Source of the DNA: CAYQJL01 sp964612295
Lineage (GTDB): Bacteria > Eisenbacteria > RBG-16-71-46 > CAIMUX01 > WJJG01
NCBI GenBank assembly: GCA_964612295.1
Contig: CAZTDY010000001.1
Span: 62,001-126,000 of the forward strand
Direction: 5' to 3'
DNA: 64,000 bases
The notes below the pieces were generated by a model. It made no database searches, was not told where the DNA came from, and worked only from the letters and a program-made list of their open reading frames with translations. Both the position numbers and the translations under genes were made by a program. Shown in pieces: positions 27,606 to 35,580 of this stretch (positions are counted from its first letter, which is position 1; every line of letters begins with the position of its first letter).

Positions 27606-28901
27606 ATGAGACGAGAGAGAACACAGCAAGCCAATCGCCTTCTGGGATGCTGCCTACTGGCCGCGGCTCTTCTGGCCGGCCTGGGCGGGTCCCCGGCCGA
27701 CGCCCGGCTCCTTGTTCCGATGGACCTGACCCAGACCGACCATCTGAAGGCCTATGGCGTCGCCTATGACGCGTTGGAAGACGGCCAGACGGTCGAGTGG
27801 CTGCTCAACTACCGCAGCGGATCGTTCCTGATGGAGGATACCCAGGGGAACCGAAGACGCGCGCTACTGCGCGGGGTGCGCGTGGAGCTGACCTCGGCCG
27901 TGGAGGAGGCGAGCATCTACGCCGAGATCGAGGGGGAGAACATGGAGGTCATCCTCCTCGAGAAGGCCCCCCGGGTTGCCGTCTATGCGCCCCCTCACGG
28001 CGATGAGCCGTGGGATGACGCGGTCATGCTGGCCCTGGAGTACGCGGATATCCCCTTCGACCAGATCTATGATCAGGATGTGCTCACCGGCGAGACGTTC
28101 CAATACGACTGGCTGCACCTGCATCACGAGGACTTCACCGGGCAGTACGGCAAGTTCTACGCTGGATTCCGGCATGCCGATTGGTATCAGGGTCGGCAGC
28201 GGCGAATGGAGGAGGAAGCGCAGGCCGCGGGCTTCGCCAAGGTCTGGCATCACAAACATGCCGTGATCAAGCGGATCAAACAATATGTGGCCCAGGGCGG
28301 CTTCCTCTTCGCCATGTGCTCGGGCACCGATAGCTTCGATATCGCCCTGGCGGCGGACGGGGTGGACATCGTGGACACGGTCTACGATGGGAATCCGGCC
28401 GATCCCGCGGCCCAGACGAGGCTCGACTTCAGCAACACACTGGCCTTCGAGAACTTCCAGCTCGAGATGAACCCCTACGTCTACGAGTTTTCCAATATCG
28501 ACATGAGCGACTACTCGAAACTGAGGGGGGCTGCGGCCGACTTCTTCGTGCTCTTCGAATTCTCCGCCAAGGAGGATCCGGTGCCGACCATGTTGACGCA
28601 GTGTCACGTGGATCTGGTCAACGGGTTCCTCGGCCAGACCACCAGCTACAACCGGGAGACGCTCAAGCCCTCCACGCTGGTTCTGGGAGAGGTGCCGGGC
28701 ACGCAGGAGGTCAAGTACATCCACTCGAACTTCGGGCGCGGCACCTGGACTTTCTTCGGCGGCCACGATCCCGAAGATTATGAGCACCGCGTCGGGGACC
28801 CGCCGACCAAACTCGAGTTGCACAAGAACTCGCCCGGATACCGCCTGATCCTGAACAACGTCCTGTTTCCCGCCGCGAAGAAGAAAGAACGCAAGACGTA
28901 G
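27606..28901 (+). CDS. Exported protein, possible amidotransferase-like fold
   Basis: A 431-residue protein with a signal peptide ending SPADA (about 34), then LLVPMDLTQTDHLKAYGVAYDALEDG. The central part has RVAVYAPPHGDEPWDDAVMLALEYADIPF and AQGGFLFAMCSGTDSFD, where AMCSG resembles the nucleophile elbow of class I glutamine amidotransferases. Homologues that I recall from Bacteroidota-like genomes are labelled asparagine synthetase B, but I see neither an N-terminal nucleophile cysteine nor the PPi-loop SGGxDS of that enzyme, so the label is not supported. It closes the DUF4159 operon. Confidence 0.65.
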   Translation: MRRERTQQANRLLGCCLLAAALLAGLGGSPADARLLVPMDLTQTDHLKAYGVAYDALEDGQTVEWLLNYRSGSFLMEDTQGNRRRALLRGVRVELTSAVEEASIYAEIEGENMEVILLEKAPRVAVYAPPHGDEPWDDAVMLALEYADIPFDQIYDQDVLTGETFQYDWLHLHHEDFTGQYGKFYAGFRHADWYQGRQRRMEEEAQAAGFAKVWHHKHAVIKRIKQYVAQGGFLFAMCSGTDSFDIALAADGVDIVDTVYDGNPADPAAQTRLDFSNTLAFENFQLEMNPYVYEFSNIDMSDYSKLRGAAADFFVLFEFSAKEDPVPTMLTQCHVDLVNGFLGQTTSYNRETLKPSTLVLGEVPGTQEVKYIHSNFGRGTWTFFGGHDPEDYEHRVGDPPTKLELHKNSPGYRLILNNVLFPAAKKKERKT

Positions 28902-28946
28902 TCCGCGCGCCTTGTCGAGCCCCCCCCTCTCGACGCGTGAGCGGGC

Positions 28947-28977
28947 TTTACGCGCGCCTCCCATCGCGTGTTAGAAT
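28947..28977 (+). promoter_or_regulatory. Candidate extended -10 promoter of pepF
   Basis: TGT-TAGAAT (28969-28977) is an extended -10 element. A weak TTTACG (28947-28952) lies 19 bases upstream. The start codon follows 35 bases later. Confidence 0.3.
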
Positions 28978-29012
28978 CACTGGCTGAACCGTTTCTCAGA
29001 AAGGGGATTTCC

Positions 29013-30836
29013 ATGACACAGGACGTTCAAGAAGCCATGGCTCTGCCGCACTGGGATCTGACCAACGTATACACAGGACTCGAGACCGAGGACTTCGAGC
29101 GGGATCTGTCCGCGCTCAAAGCCAAACTGGACCGGATCGAGGCCTTCGCCGCACAGGCCGGGGTCGAGCGCTTGGCATCCCCGCCTTCGGATCTGACGGA
29201 AGCGACGAGTAAGCTCGAGGAGATGATCGCCCAGTTCAACGAGATGCTGAAGCTGCTCTCGACGATGAACGCCTACGTGCACAGCTTCGTCTCCACCGAC
29301 TCCTACAACGCTGCGGCCAGCAAACGCCTGAGCGAGCTGGAGCAGCTCGACGTTCGGGCCGGCAAGGTCCACACCCGGTTCCAGGGCTGGGTCGGCTCTC
29401 TCGGCAAGAAGCTCGACCAGATCCGCGCCTCATCCGCGGTGGCCGAGGAACATGGCGAGGTGCTGAAGGACATCGTCGTTCGCAGCCGTTTCCTGATGGA
29501 TACGAAGCTCGAGGATCTGGCGGCCGAACTGGAGCTCTCGGGCGGGGGCGTGATGTGGAAGCTTCAGGGCAACGTCACCAGCCAGCTCAAGGTTCCCTTC
29601 GAACGAGACGGCAAGACCGAGCAGCTTCCGATGACCATGATCCGCAACCTCGCGGCCGATCCGGATGAGGACATCCGCCGTCGCGCGTATGAGACCGAGC
29701 TCAAGGCCTGGGAATCGATCCGCGAATCGGTGGCTTTCTCGCTGAACTGTGTCAAAGGGTCAGCCGGCACCCTCGCCCGGTGGCGGGGCTACGACGATGT
29801 CCTGCACGGCGCTCTTCTGCGCAATCACATCGACCGGCCCACGCTCGATGCCCTCTTGGGTTCGATCCGCGTATCCTTCCCCATGTTCCGCCGGTATCTG
29901 TCCAGCAAGGCACAGAAGCTGGGCAAGGAGAAGCTCCCCTGGTGGGATCTCTTCGCACCGGTGGGCAAGGTGAATCCCACCTATGACTGGGCCGAGGCCC
30001 GGAGCTTCATCGAGGAGCAGTTCGGCGGCTTTCATCCCGATCTGGCGAGCTTCGCCAAGCAGGCCTTCGATAACAACTGGATCGACGCCGAGCCGCGGGA
30101 CGGAAAGCGCGGCGGCGCATTCTGTATGCGGGTGCCCGGGGTGGAGGAGTCGCGAATTCTGGCCAATTTCGACGGCAGCTTCGACCAGATGGTCACCCTG
30201 GCGCATGAACTCGGTCACGGATTCCACAACTCCTGCCAGACGGGCCTGCCGATGATGAGGCGGGGATCTCCAATGGTGCTGGCGGAGACGGCCTCGATCT
30301 TCTGCGAGACGATCTGTTTCAATGCCGCACTGGAGAAGGCTTCCGCGGAAGAGCAGCTGTCGATCCTCGAGAATCAGCTGCTGGGCGCGACCCAGGTGAC
30401 GGTGGATATCTCATCGCGGTTCATCTTCGAATCGGAGGTGCTCCGCCGCCGGGCCGATGCCGAACTCAGCGCGGACGACTTCTGCGAGATCATGGTGGCG
30501 GCTCAGAAGGAGACCTACGGCGAGGTCTTGGACTTCGAGCATCTGCACCCCTACATGTGGCTCTTGAAGCCCCACTACTACTATGGGGACCTCAACTTCT
30601 ACAACTTCCCCTACGCATTCGGCCTTCTGTTCGGGATGGGCGTTTACGCGATCTACCGGAAGGAGGGGGAGGCCTTCATTCCTCGGTACAAGGAGCTGCT
30701 GCGAAGCACCGGCGCCGGGGAGGCGGCCGATCTGGCGGCGCGGTTCGGGATCGACATCCGCTCCACCGACTTCTGGAAGGGGAGCCTCGACCTCGTGGCG
30801 GCCCAGGTGGACCGCTACTGCGAGCTGAAGGGGTAG
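29013..30836 (+). CDS. pepF: Oligoendopeptidase F (M3 family)
   Basis: Cytosolic zinc metallopeptidase that trims short peptides. ATG 29013 follows AAGGGG; an in-frame GTG at 28968 is less likely because it overlaps the promoter. The 607 residues carry an N-terminal helical domain and the M3 active site AHELGHGF (His398, Glu399, His402), with the third ligand in LAETASIFCE. Length and motifs fit PepF rather than thimet oligopeptidase. Monocistronic. Confidence 0.93.
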   Translation: MTQDVQEAMALPHWDLTNVYTGLETEDFERDLSALKAKLDRIEAFAAQAGVERLASPPSDLTEATSKLEEMIAQFNEMLKLLSTMNAYVHSFVSTDSYNAAASKRLSELEQLDVRAGKVHTRFQGWVGSLGKKLDQIRASSAVAEEHGEVLKDIVVRSRFLMDTKLEDLAAELELSGGGVMWKLQGNVTSQLKVPFERDGKTEQLPMTMIRNLAADPDEDIRRRAYETELKAWESIRESVAFSLNCVKGSAGTLARWRGYDDVLHGALLRNHIDRPTLDALLGSIRVSFPMFRRYLSSKAQKLGKEKLPWWDLFAPVGKVNPTYDWAEARSFIEEQFGGFHPDLASFAKQAFDNNWIDAEPRDGKRGGAFCMRVPGVEESRILANFDGSFDQMVTLAHELGHGFHNSCQTGLPMMRRGSPMVLAETASIFCETICFNAALEKASAEEQLSILENQLLGATQVTVDISSRFIFESEVLRRRADAELSADDFCEIMVAAQKETYGEVLDFEHLHPYMWLLKPHYYYGDLNFYNFPYAFGLLFGMGVYAIYRKEGEAFIPRYKELLRSTGAGEAADLAARFGIDIRSTDFWKGSLDLVAAQVDRYCELKG

Positions 30837-31056
30837 GGAGCGGGGGAAGATACCTCTCTAGCGGATCCCTCACAGAATCAAGGCATATACCTTGTCTCTG
30901 CGAGGGGCGCCGCCGCGCACACTTTCCCCGCAGAAATCGTCTGTAATCTCCCGGGCAGCTCCGTCACATACCTGTGAGCACCCAGACGGGGGGTCTGGCG
31001 CGGGCTTCAGAGCTGCTCGTGTGAGCCTCTCGATAAGGGGAATCACCCACGGAGAT
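30837..31056. other. Non-coding region with small hairpins
   Basis: The region between pepF and serC. I see no convincing reading frame. It holds several small inverted repeats: CAAGG-N6-CCTTG (30879-30894), TCACA-N4-TGTGA (30964-30977) and CCAGAC-N5-GTCTGG (from 30983), ending at the strong hairpin 31057-31090. It may be the pepF 3' untranslated region or a small RNA. Confidence 0.3.
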
Positions 31057-31090
31057 CAAGCGCCGGGAGCCGAAGGGTCCCCGGCGCTTG
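31057..31090 (-). terminator. Strong hairpin downstream of serC
   Basis: CAAGCGCCGGG (31057-31067) pairs perfectly over 11 bp with CCCGGCGCTTG (31080-31090) across a 12-base loop. It lies seven bases past the serC stop on the minus strand. There is no T-run on either side, so it may act in both directions or as a 3'-end stabiliser. Confidence 0.6.
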
Positions 31091-31097
31091 GGATTTC

Positions 31098-32183
31098 TCA
31101 GCCGTTGGCCTTCGCGAACGCCTTCATGTAGTCGACGATCGCTTCGACGGACTCCATCGGACAGGAGTTGTAGGTCGAGATCCGAATACCGCCCACCGAC
31201 CGATGGCCCTTGATGCCCAACATGTTCTTCTCTTTGCCATCGGCGACGAACTTCGCCTCCAGCTCCTCGGAGGGCAGCCGGAAGACGATGTTCATCATCG
31301 AGCGGCTCTCCTTGTCGACCGGGGCGGTGAAGAAGTCCGGGTTGGCGTCGAGCGTGTCGTACACCAGGCCGGCCTTCTTGCGGTTGTTCGCTTCGATCGC
31401 GCCCAATCCCCCGATCTCCTTCATGTTGGCCAGAACGTTGCGCAACATGTAGATGTTGAAGGTGGGGCAGGTGTTGAACATCGAGTTCTTGTCGGCGTGC
31501 GTTGCGTATTTCAGCAGGGTCGGGTTCTCAGCCTTGCACTGCTGCAGGATGTCATCGCGCATGATGACGACCGTAACGCCAGCCGGGCCCACGTTTTTCT
31601 GGGCGCCCGCGTAGATGATCCCGTAGGGCGCCGGATCGAACTTGCGCCACAGGAAGTCCGAGGACATGTCGCAGACCAGAGGCACGTCACCGGTCTCGGG
31701 CGTCCAGTGCCACTGTGTTCCCTTGATCGTGTTGTTGCTGGTGAAGTGCAGGTAGCGGGCGCCGGGGGTGAGCTTCAGGTCCTCCTGACGGGGGATCTTC
31801 GTCAGACCCACTGTTTCACCATCAAAGGCGACGTTGACATTCCCGAAGAACTTGGCTTCGGTGATCGCCTTCTTCGCCCAGGTGCCGGTGTGGATGTAGT
31901 CGGCCGTCTGATCCTTGGCCAGCAGGTTCATCGGAATCATGCAGAACTGCATGCTGGCGCCGCCGGTCAGGAAGAGCACATGATAGTTCTCGCCCAGGCC
32001 GAGGAACCCCCGCAGCAAGCTGATCGCTTCGTTGTGCACCGCATCGTACTCTTTCGAGCGGTGGCTGGTCTCCATCACCGAGGTGCCGGTGCCCTGCCAG
32101 TCGAGCAGCTCGGTCTGCGCCCTCTCCAGAGCGGGAAGCGGGAGAACAGCCGGACCTGCGTAGAAATTATGTGCGCGAGCCAT
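31098..32183 (-). CDS. serC: Phosphoserine aminotransferase
   Basis: Converts 3-phosphohydroxypyruvate and glutamate to phosphoserine. The 361 residues have FYAGPAVLPLPAL at the N-terminus, the PLP lysine in YAGAQKNVGPAG (Lys196) and the substrate-binding GHRSVGGIRISTYN near the end. It begins 16 bases after serA, as in a serine operon. Confidence 0.95.
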   Translation of the reverse strand: MARAHNFYAGPAVLPLPALERAQTELLDWQGTGTSVMETSHRSKEYDAVHNEAISLLRGFLGLGENYHVLFLTGGASMQFCMIPMNLLAKDQTADYIHTGTWAKKAITEAKFFGNVNVAFDGETVGLTKIPRQEDLKLTPGARYLHFTSNNTIKGTQWHWTPETGDVPLVCDMSSDFLWRKFDPAPYGIIYAGAQKNVGPAGVTVVIMRDDILQQCKAENPTLLKYATHADKNSMFNTCPTFNIYMLRNVLANMKEIGGLGAIEANNRKKAGLVYDTLDANPDFFTAPVDKESRSMMNIVFRLPSEELEAKFVADGKEKNMLGIKGHRSVGGIRISTYNSCPMESVEAIVDYMKAFAKANG

Positions 32184-32199
32184 GACGTCGATCCTCCAA

Positions 32200-33072
32200 T
32201 TAGCCGTAGTGCTCTTCGAGCAGCTCGAGAATGATATCGCCGATGCGAAGGAGGTTTTCCTTCGACGAGGCTCCGATATGGGGTGTCATGAACACGTTGG
32301 GAGCCTTGAGCAGCGGACTGGTATCTGGCGGCGGATCCGACTCCCAGACGTCGGTTCCATAGGCCCGGACCTTTCCGCTCTCCAGCGCGGCCACCAGGTC
32401 GGCATCGTTGATGACCTTGCCGCGGCCGGTGTTCACGATGATGACGCCGTCCTTCATCTTGGCGAAGAGGTCGGCGTTGAACATACCCTTGGTCTCGTCG
32501 GTCAGCGGCGTGTGGATCGAGATGAAATCGGACTGGGCACACATCTCGTCGAGCGAGACGAGCCTCGCGTGGTCGGATGATTCGACGTACTTATCGTGGG
32601 CGACCACGTTCATGCCGAAGGCCTTGGCGCGGGTCGCAACCTCGGTGGCGATCCGGCCGATGCCGAGGAGACCCAACGTCTTCTTGAACAGCTCGGTGCG
32701 CTTCAGCTCCTTCTTGGCCCACTTGCCTTCGGACATCGTCACGTGTCCTTCGACCAAGCGGTTGGGAATACCGACCAGGTGGGCGAAGGCGATCTCGGCC
32801 ACGGCCACACTGGAGGCGGCGGCCGTGTTGAAGACCTTCACGTTCTTCTTCTTCGCGTACTCCTGATCCACGTTGTCCAGACCGACGCCTCCCCGGATGA
32901 TCATCTGCAGAGCCGGTGCGCCGTCGATATACTCCTGGGTGCACTTCGTCTTGCTGCGGATCAGAACGACGTTGGCTGTGTCGACTTGAGATTTGTCGTC
33001 AGTGACCTCGCCGAACTTCGCCAAACGTCCTGGAAGGGACGGGTCAAACGCATCGGAAATGAGGATCTTCAT
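32200..33072 (-). CDS. serA: D-3-phosphoglycerate dehydrogenase, short form
   Basis: First step of serine synthesis. The 290 residues contain the D-isomer 2-hydroxyacid dehydrogenase fold: GVGLDNVD, the NAD-binding LGLLGIGRIATEVATRAKAFGM, VNTGRGKVINDADL (substrate Arg) and TPHIGASS with the catalytic His. There is no C-terminal ACT or intervening domain, so the serine feedback seen in long SerA enzymes is not expected. The serC neighbour supports SerA over another dehydrogenase. Confidence 0.92.
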   Translation of the reverse strand: MKILISDAFDPSLPGRLAKFGEVTDDKSQVDTANVVLIRSKTKCTQEYIDGAPALQMIIRGGVGLDNVDQEYAKKKNVKVFNTAAASSVAVAEIAFAHLVGIPNRLVEGHVTMSEGKWAKKELKRTELFKKTLGLLGIGRIATEVATRAKAFGMNVVAHDKYVESSDHARLVSLDEMCAQSDFISIHTPLTDETKGMFNADLFAKMKDGVIIVNTGRGKVINDADLVAALESGKVRAYGTDVWESDPPPDTSPLLKAPNVFMTPHIGASSKENLLRIGDIILELLEEHYG

Positions 33073-33145
33073 AGCGCCTCCTAGAGCCTGGGTCCGTCAA
33101 GTGATCGATCGCACGCTACGCCCTTCGCCTGGGCAATCCCCTACG

Positions 33146-34384
33146 CTACCCAGAGAGAGGCCTGACAATCAACCCGGAACGTAGCTTCGGCTCGAACCAG
33201 GTCGATTTTGGGGGCATGACCTCGCCTGCGTCGGCGACCGACATGAGCTGGTCGATGCTGGTGGGGTAGAGGGCAAACGCGACCGCCCACCCTTCGCCAC
33301 AGCGCTTCTCGAGCTCGGCTGTGCCGCGGATTCCGCCTACGAAATCAACCCGCTTGTCGGTCCGGGGATCCTGGATGCCGAGGACCGGGCTGAGCAGATT
33401 GCTCTGCAGGATCGCGCAGTCGAGCGACTTGACCGGATCATCCGCAGGGAAACTGCCCTCGCGGGCGACGAGCCTGTGCCAGGTGCCGCCGAAGAACATG
33501 CCGAATTGCTGCGCGGCGGGCGGTTCGGGGGAATCGGCCGGCTGGATGTCGAATCGTTCGCCCACCTTCTCGAGGAACTGCTCCGGGCTCAGGCCCTGCA
33601 GATCCTTGACCACGCGGTTGTACGCCATGATCTTCATCTCTTCGTGGGGGAAGATCACCGTGAGGAAGTAGTTGTACTCCTCCTCGCCCGTGTGCGCCGG
33701 ATTGGACTCTTTTCGCATGGCCCGCACCCGGGTGGCCGAGGCGCTGCGGTGGTGTCCGTCAGCGACGTAGAGGTAGGGCACGCGCCCGAATCCCTCGCTC
33801 AACTGGCTGATATCGGCCGCCTCCGAGATCACCCAGAGGGTGTGCCCGATGCCGTCCTCACTCACGAAATCGTAGTCGGGCGCCTTGTGGCACAGACGCT
33901 CGATGAGGGTGTTGATCTTGGGCTCGGCGGCATAGGTCAGAAACACGGGTCCGGCATTGGCATCCAATGCGTTGACGTGGCGGGTCCGGTCATCTTCTTT
34001 GTCGGGGCGCGTGAATTCGTGCTTCTTGATCGTCCCCGCCTCATACTCGTCGACGCTGGCGCCCGCGACGAGCCCGGTCTGCACGTGATCGCCCATCTTC
34101 TGCCGGTATAAGTAGTAACAGGGTTTATCGTCTCTGATCAGGGCGCCCTCATTGGTGAGTTTGCGTAAGGCACGGCCGCCGGTCTCGTAAACGCTCGGAT
34201 CGTAGGGGTCGATCCCCGGGTCCAGGTCGATCTCCGGTTTGATGACATGCAGGAACGAGTATTCGTTGCCCTTCGCCATCTCACGAGCTTCTGCGCTGTT
34301 CATGACGTCATAGGGTGGGGAGGCGATTTGGGCGGCCAGCTCGGGACGAGGGCGCCATCCGCGGAAGGGTCGAATCTGGGACAT
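33146..34384 (-). CDS. DUF1015 protein
   Basis: A 412-residue DUF1015 protein, cytosolic and of undefined biochemical role. Typical family features are the opening IRPFRGWRPRPELAAQIASPPYDV, the EFTRPDKEDDR and DANAGPVFLTY segments, and VADGHHRSASATRVR (about 215). ATG 34384 has AGGAGG seven bases upstream; the TTG two codons earlier is too close to it. It is the first gene of a DUF1015-serA-serC operon. The link with serine synthesis is recurrent in bacteria, which suggests a role in serine or phosphate-ester metabolism. Confidence 0.9.
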   Translation of the reverse strand: MSQIRPFRGWRPRPELAAQIASPPYDVMNSAEAREMAKGNEYSFLHVIKPEIDLDPGIDPYDPSVYETGGRALRKLTNEGALIRDDKPCYYLYRQKMGDHVQTGLVAGASVDEYEAGTIKKHEFTRPDKEDDRTRHVNALDANAGPVFLTYAAEPKINTLIERLCHKAPDYDFVSEDGIGHTLWVISEAADISQLSEGFGRVPYLYVADGHHRSASATRVRAMRKESNPAHTGEEEYNYFLTVIFPHEEMKIMAYNRVVKDLQGLSPEQFLEKVGERFDIQPADSPEPPAAQQFGMFFGGTWHRLVAREGSFPADDPVKSLDCAILQSNLLSPVLGIQDPRTDKRVDFVGGIRGTAELEKRCGEGWAVAFALYPTSIDQLMSVADAGEVMPPKSTWFEPKLRSGLIVRPLSG

Positions 34385-34432
34385 CGGCAATCCTCCTACG
34401 CATTTCCACTCCTGTTTCTACGCAAGCGGCCG

Positions 34433-34462
34433 ATATTAGCAGATGAAGCCGAACGGTGTCAC
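34433..34462 (-). promoter_or_regulatory. Candidate promoter of DUF1015-serA-serC
   Basis: Minus strand: GTGACA (34462-34457), an 18-base spacer, TAATAT (34438-34433). The leader to the DUF1015 ATG would be about 42 bases. Confidence 0.35.
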
Positions 34463-34487
34463 GGTCTTCCGGCAAATGTCGCAGACC

Positions 34488-34517
34488 TTGACAGCCGACC
34501 ACCCTGGCACTCAGAAT
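34488..34517 (+). promoter_or_regulatory. Candidate promoter of the zinc-ribbon gene
   Basis: A perfect -35 TTGACA (34488-34493), an 18-base spacer and CAGAAT (34512-34517). It leaves a leader of roughly 105 bases before ATG 34632 and faces away from the DUF1015 promoter. Confidence 0.45.
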
Positions 34518-34631
34518 GCTTTGATTCGGGATCAGGGGGTCCCGTCGCACACGAGGGGGTGTGCAGGGTGGAGGGGCAGAAGCCTCACTTGGCAGACGCA
34601 TCTGAGGTTCGTCTCAGGAGGGGAGGGGAGG

Positions 34632-34829
34632 ATGGAAAGGGAGTTTGCGCTGCCGACTTGCCAGAAGTGCAGCACCGGGTTGCTGATCCCGCTTTCAGAC
34701 TACGGCCGCGAAGGTGCACCCATCAAATTCAAGGCCTGGGTGTGCAGCAACCCTGAATGCGGTTTCAACATCCGTATCGACAACGGCGAGATCAGCTACG
34801 GTCGCACCATCAGCTTCTCCAGCAAATAG
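34632..34829 (+). CDS. Small zinc-ribbon protein
   Basis: A 65-residue protein with two cysteine pairs, CQKC (9-12) and CSNPEC (36-41), spaced like a rubredoxin or zinc ribbon, plus a basic/aromatic middle (PIKFKAWVC). ATG 34632 is preceded immediately by a GGAGGGGAGG tract. The frame is open 63 codons further upstream, but that part is before or inside the promoter and looks random. No partner is identified; a nucleic-acid or protein adaptor role is a guess. Confidence 0.65.
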   Translation: MEREFALPTCQKCSTGLLIPLSDYGREGAPIKFKAWVCSNPECGFNIRIDNGEISYGRTISFSSK

Positions 34830-34887
34830 TGCCCGACGCGTATCCGCCCCCGCCTTGCGCAATAGCACTTCAAGGCATGGACAGACC

Positions 34888-35580
34888 ATGATCCGCGCAG
34901 TCATTTTCGACCTGGATAACACGCTGACCGATTTCATGAAGATGAAAGAGCGGGCGATCCAGGCTGCAGCCTTCGCGATGTACGACATGGGTCTTCCCCT
35001 CACGGCTGAAGAGACCTACCAGCGCATCTACGAAATCTACGACCGCGAAGGGATCGAGTACCAGTCGGTGTTCGATCACCTGTTGCGCGACTTGTACGGC
35101 CATGTGCCTCCCTCGATCCTGGCGGCAGGAATCATCGCCTATCGCAAGGCGCGTGACTCGACCCTCGTGCTCTATCCCCACGTGAAGTTGACGCTGATGG
35201 AGTTGATGCGCCGGGGCCTGCGTCTGGCCGTGCTCTCCGATGCGCCCAGCCTGCAGGCTTGGCAGCGGATTCATCATCTGGCGCTTCAGCATACGTTCGA
35301 GCATGTGATCACCTTCGATGACACCGGCCAGCGAAAGCCCGCTCCCGAACCGTTTCGGAAGGTGATGGGTCTGCTGGAACTGTCCCCCGAGGAAGTGATC
35401 ATGGTGGGGGATTGGCCCGATCGGGACATGCGCGGGGCCAGCGCCCTCGGCATCCGGACCGTCTACGCGCGCTATGGCGACACCAAAGACACCGAGCGGT
35501 CGGGCGCCGATTTCGAGATCGATGATGTCATCGAACTCCTGGACATTCTCGAAGAGCTGAATGAGGGAGGCCGCGAATGA
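34888..35580 (+). CDS. HAD-superfamily hydrolase
   Basis: A 230-residue phosphatase-like protein. Motif I FDLDNTLTD (8-16, catalytic Asp8 and Asp10), motif II LSDA, motif III Lys in QRKPAPEPF and motif IV MVGDWPDRDM are all intact, with a helical C1 cap. ATG 34888 matches the family N-terminus; upstream codons in this frame belong to the zinc-ribbon gene region. GTGA/ATGA overlap with the following Nnr gene suggests co-translation. The substrate is not predictable. Confidence 0.88.
   Translation: MIRAVIFDLDNTLTDFMKMKERAIQAAAFAMYDMGLPLTAEETYQRIYEIYDREGIEYQSVFDHLLRDLYGHVPPSILAAGIIAYRKARDSTLVLYPHVKLTLMELMRRGLRLAVLSDAPSLQAWQRIHHLALQHTFEHVITFDDTGQRKPAPEPFRKVMGLLELSPEEVIMVGDWPDRDMRGASALGIRTVYARYGDTKDTERSGADFEIDDVIELLDILEELNEGGRE

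Noticed and set aside
27606..28901. Asparagine synthetase B label
   Set aside because: The sequence has a signal peptide and lacks the N-terminal nucleophile cysteine and the synthetase SGGxDS loop.
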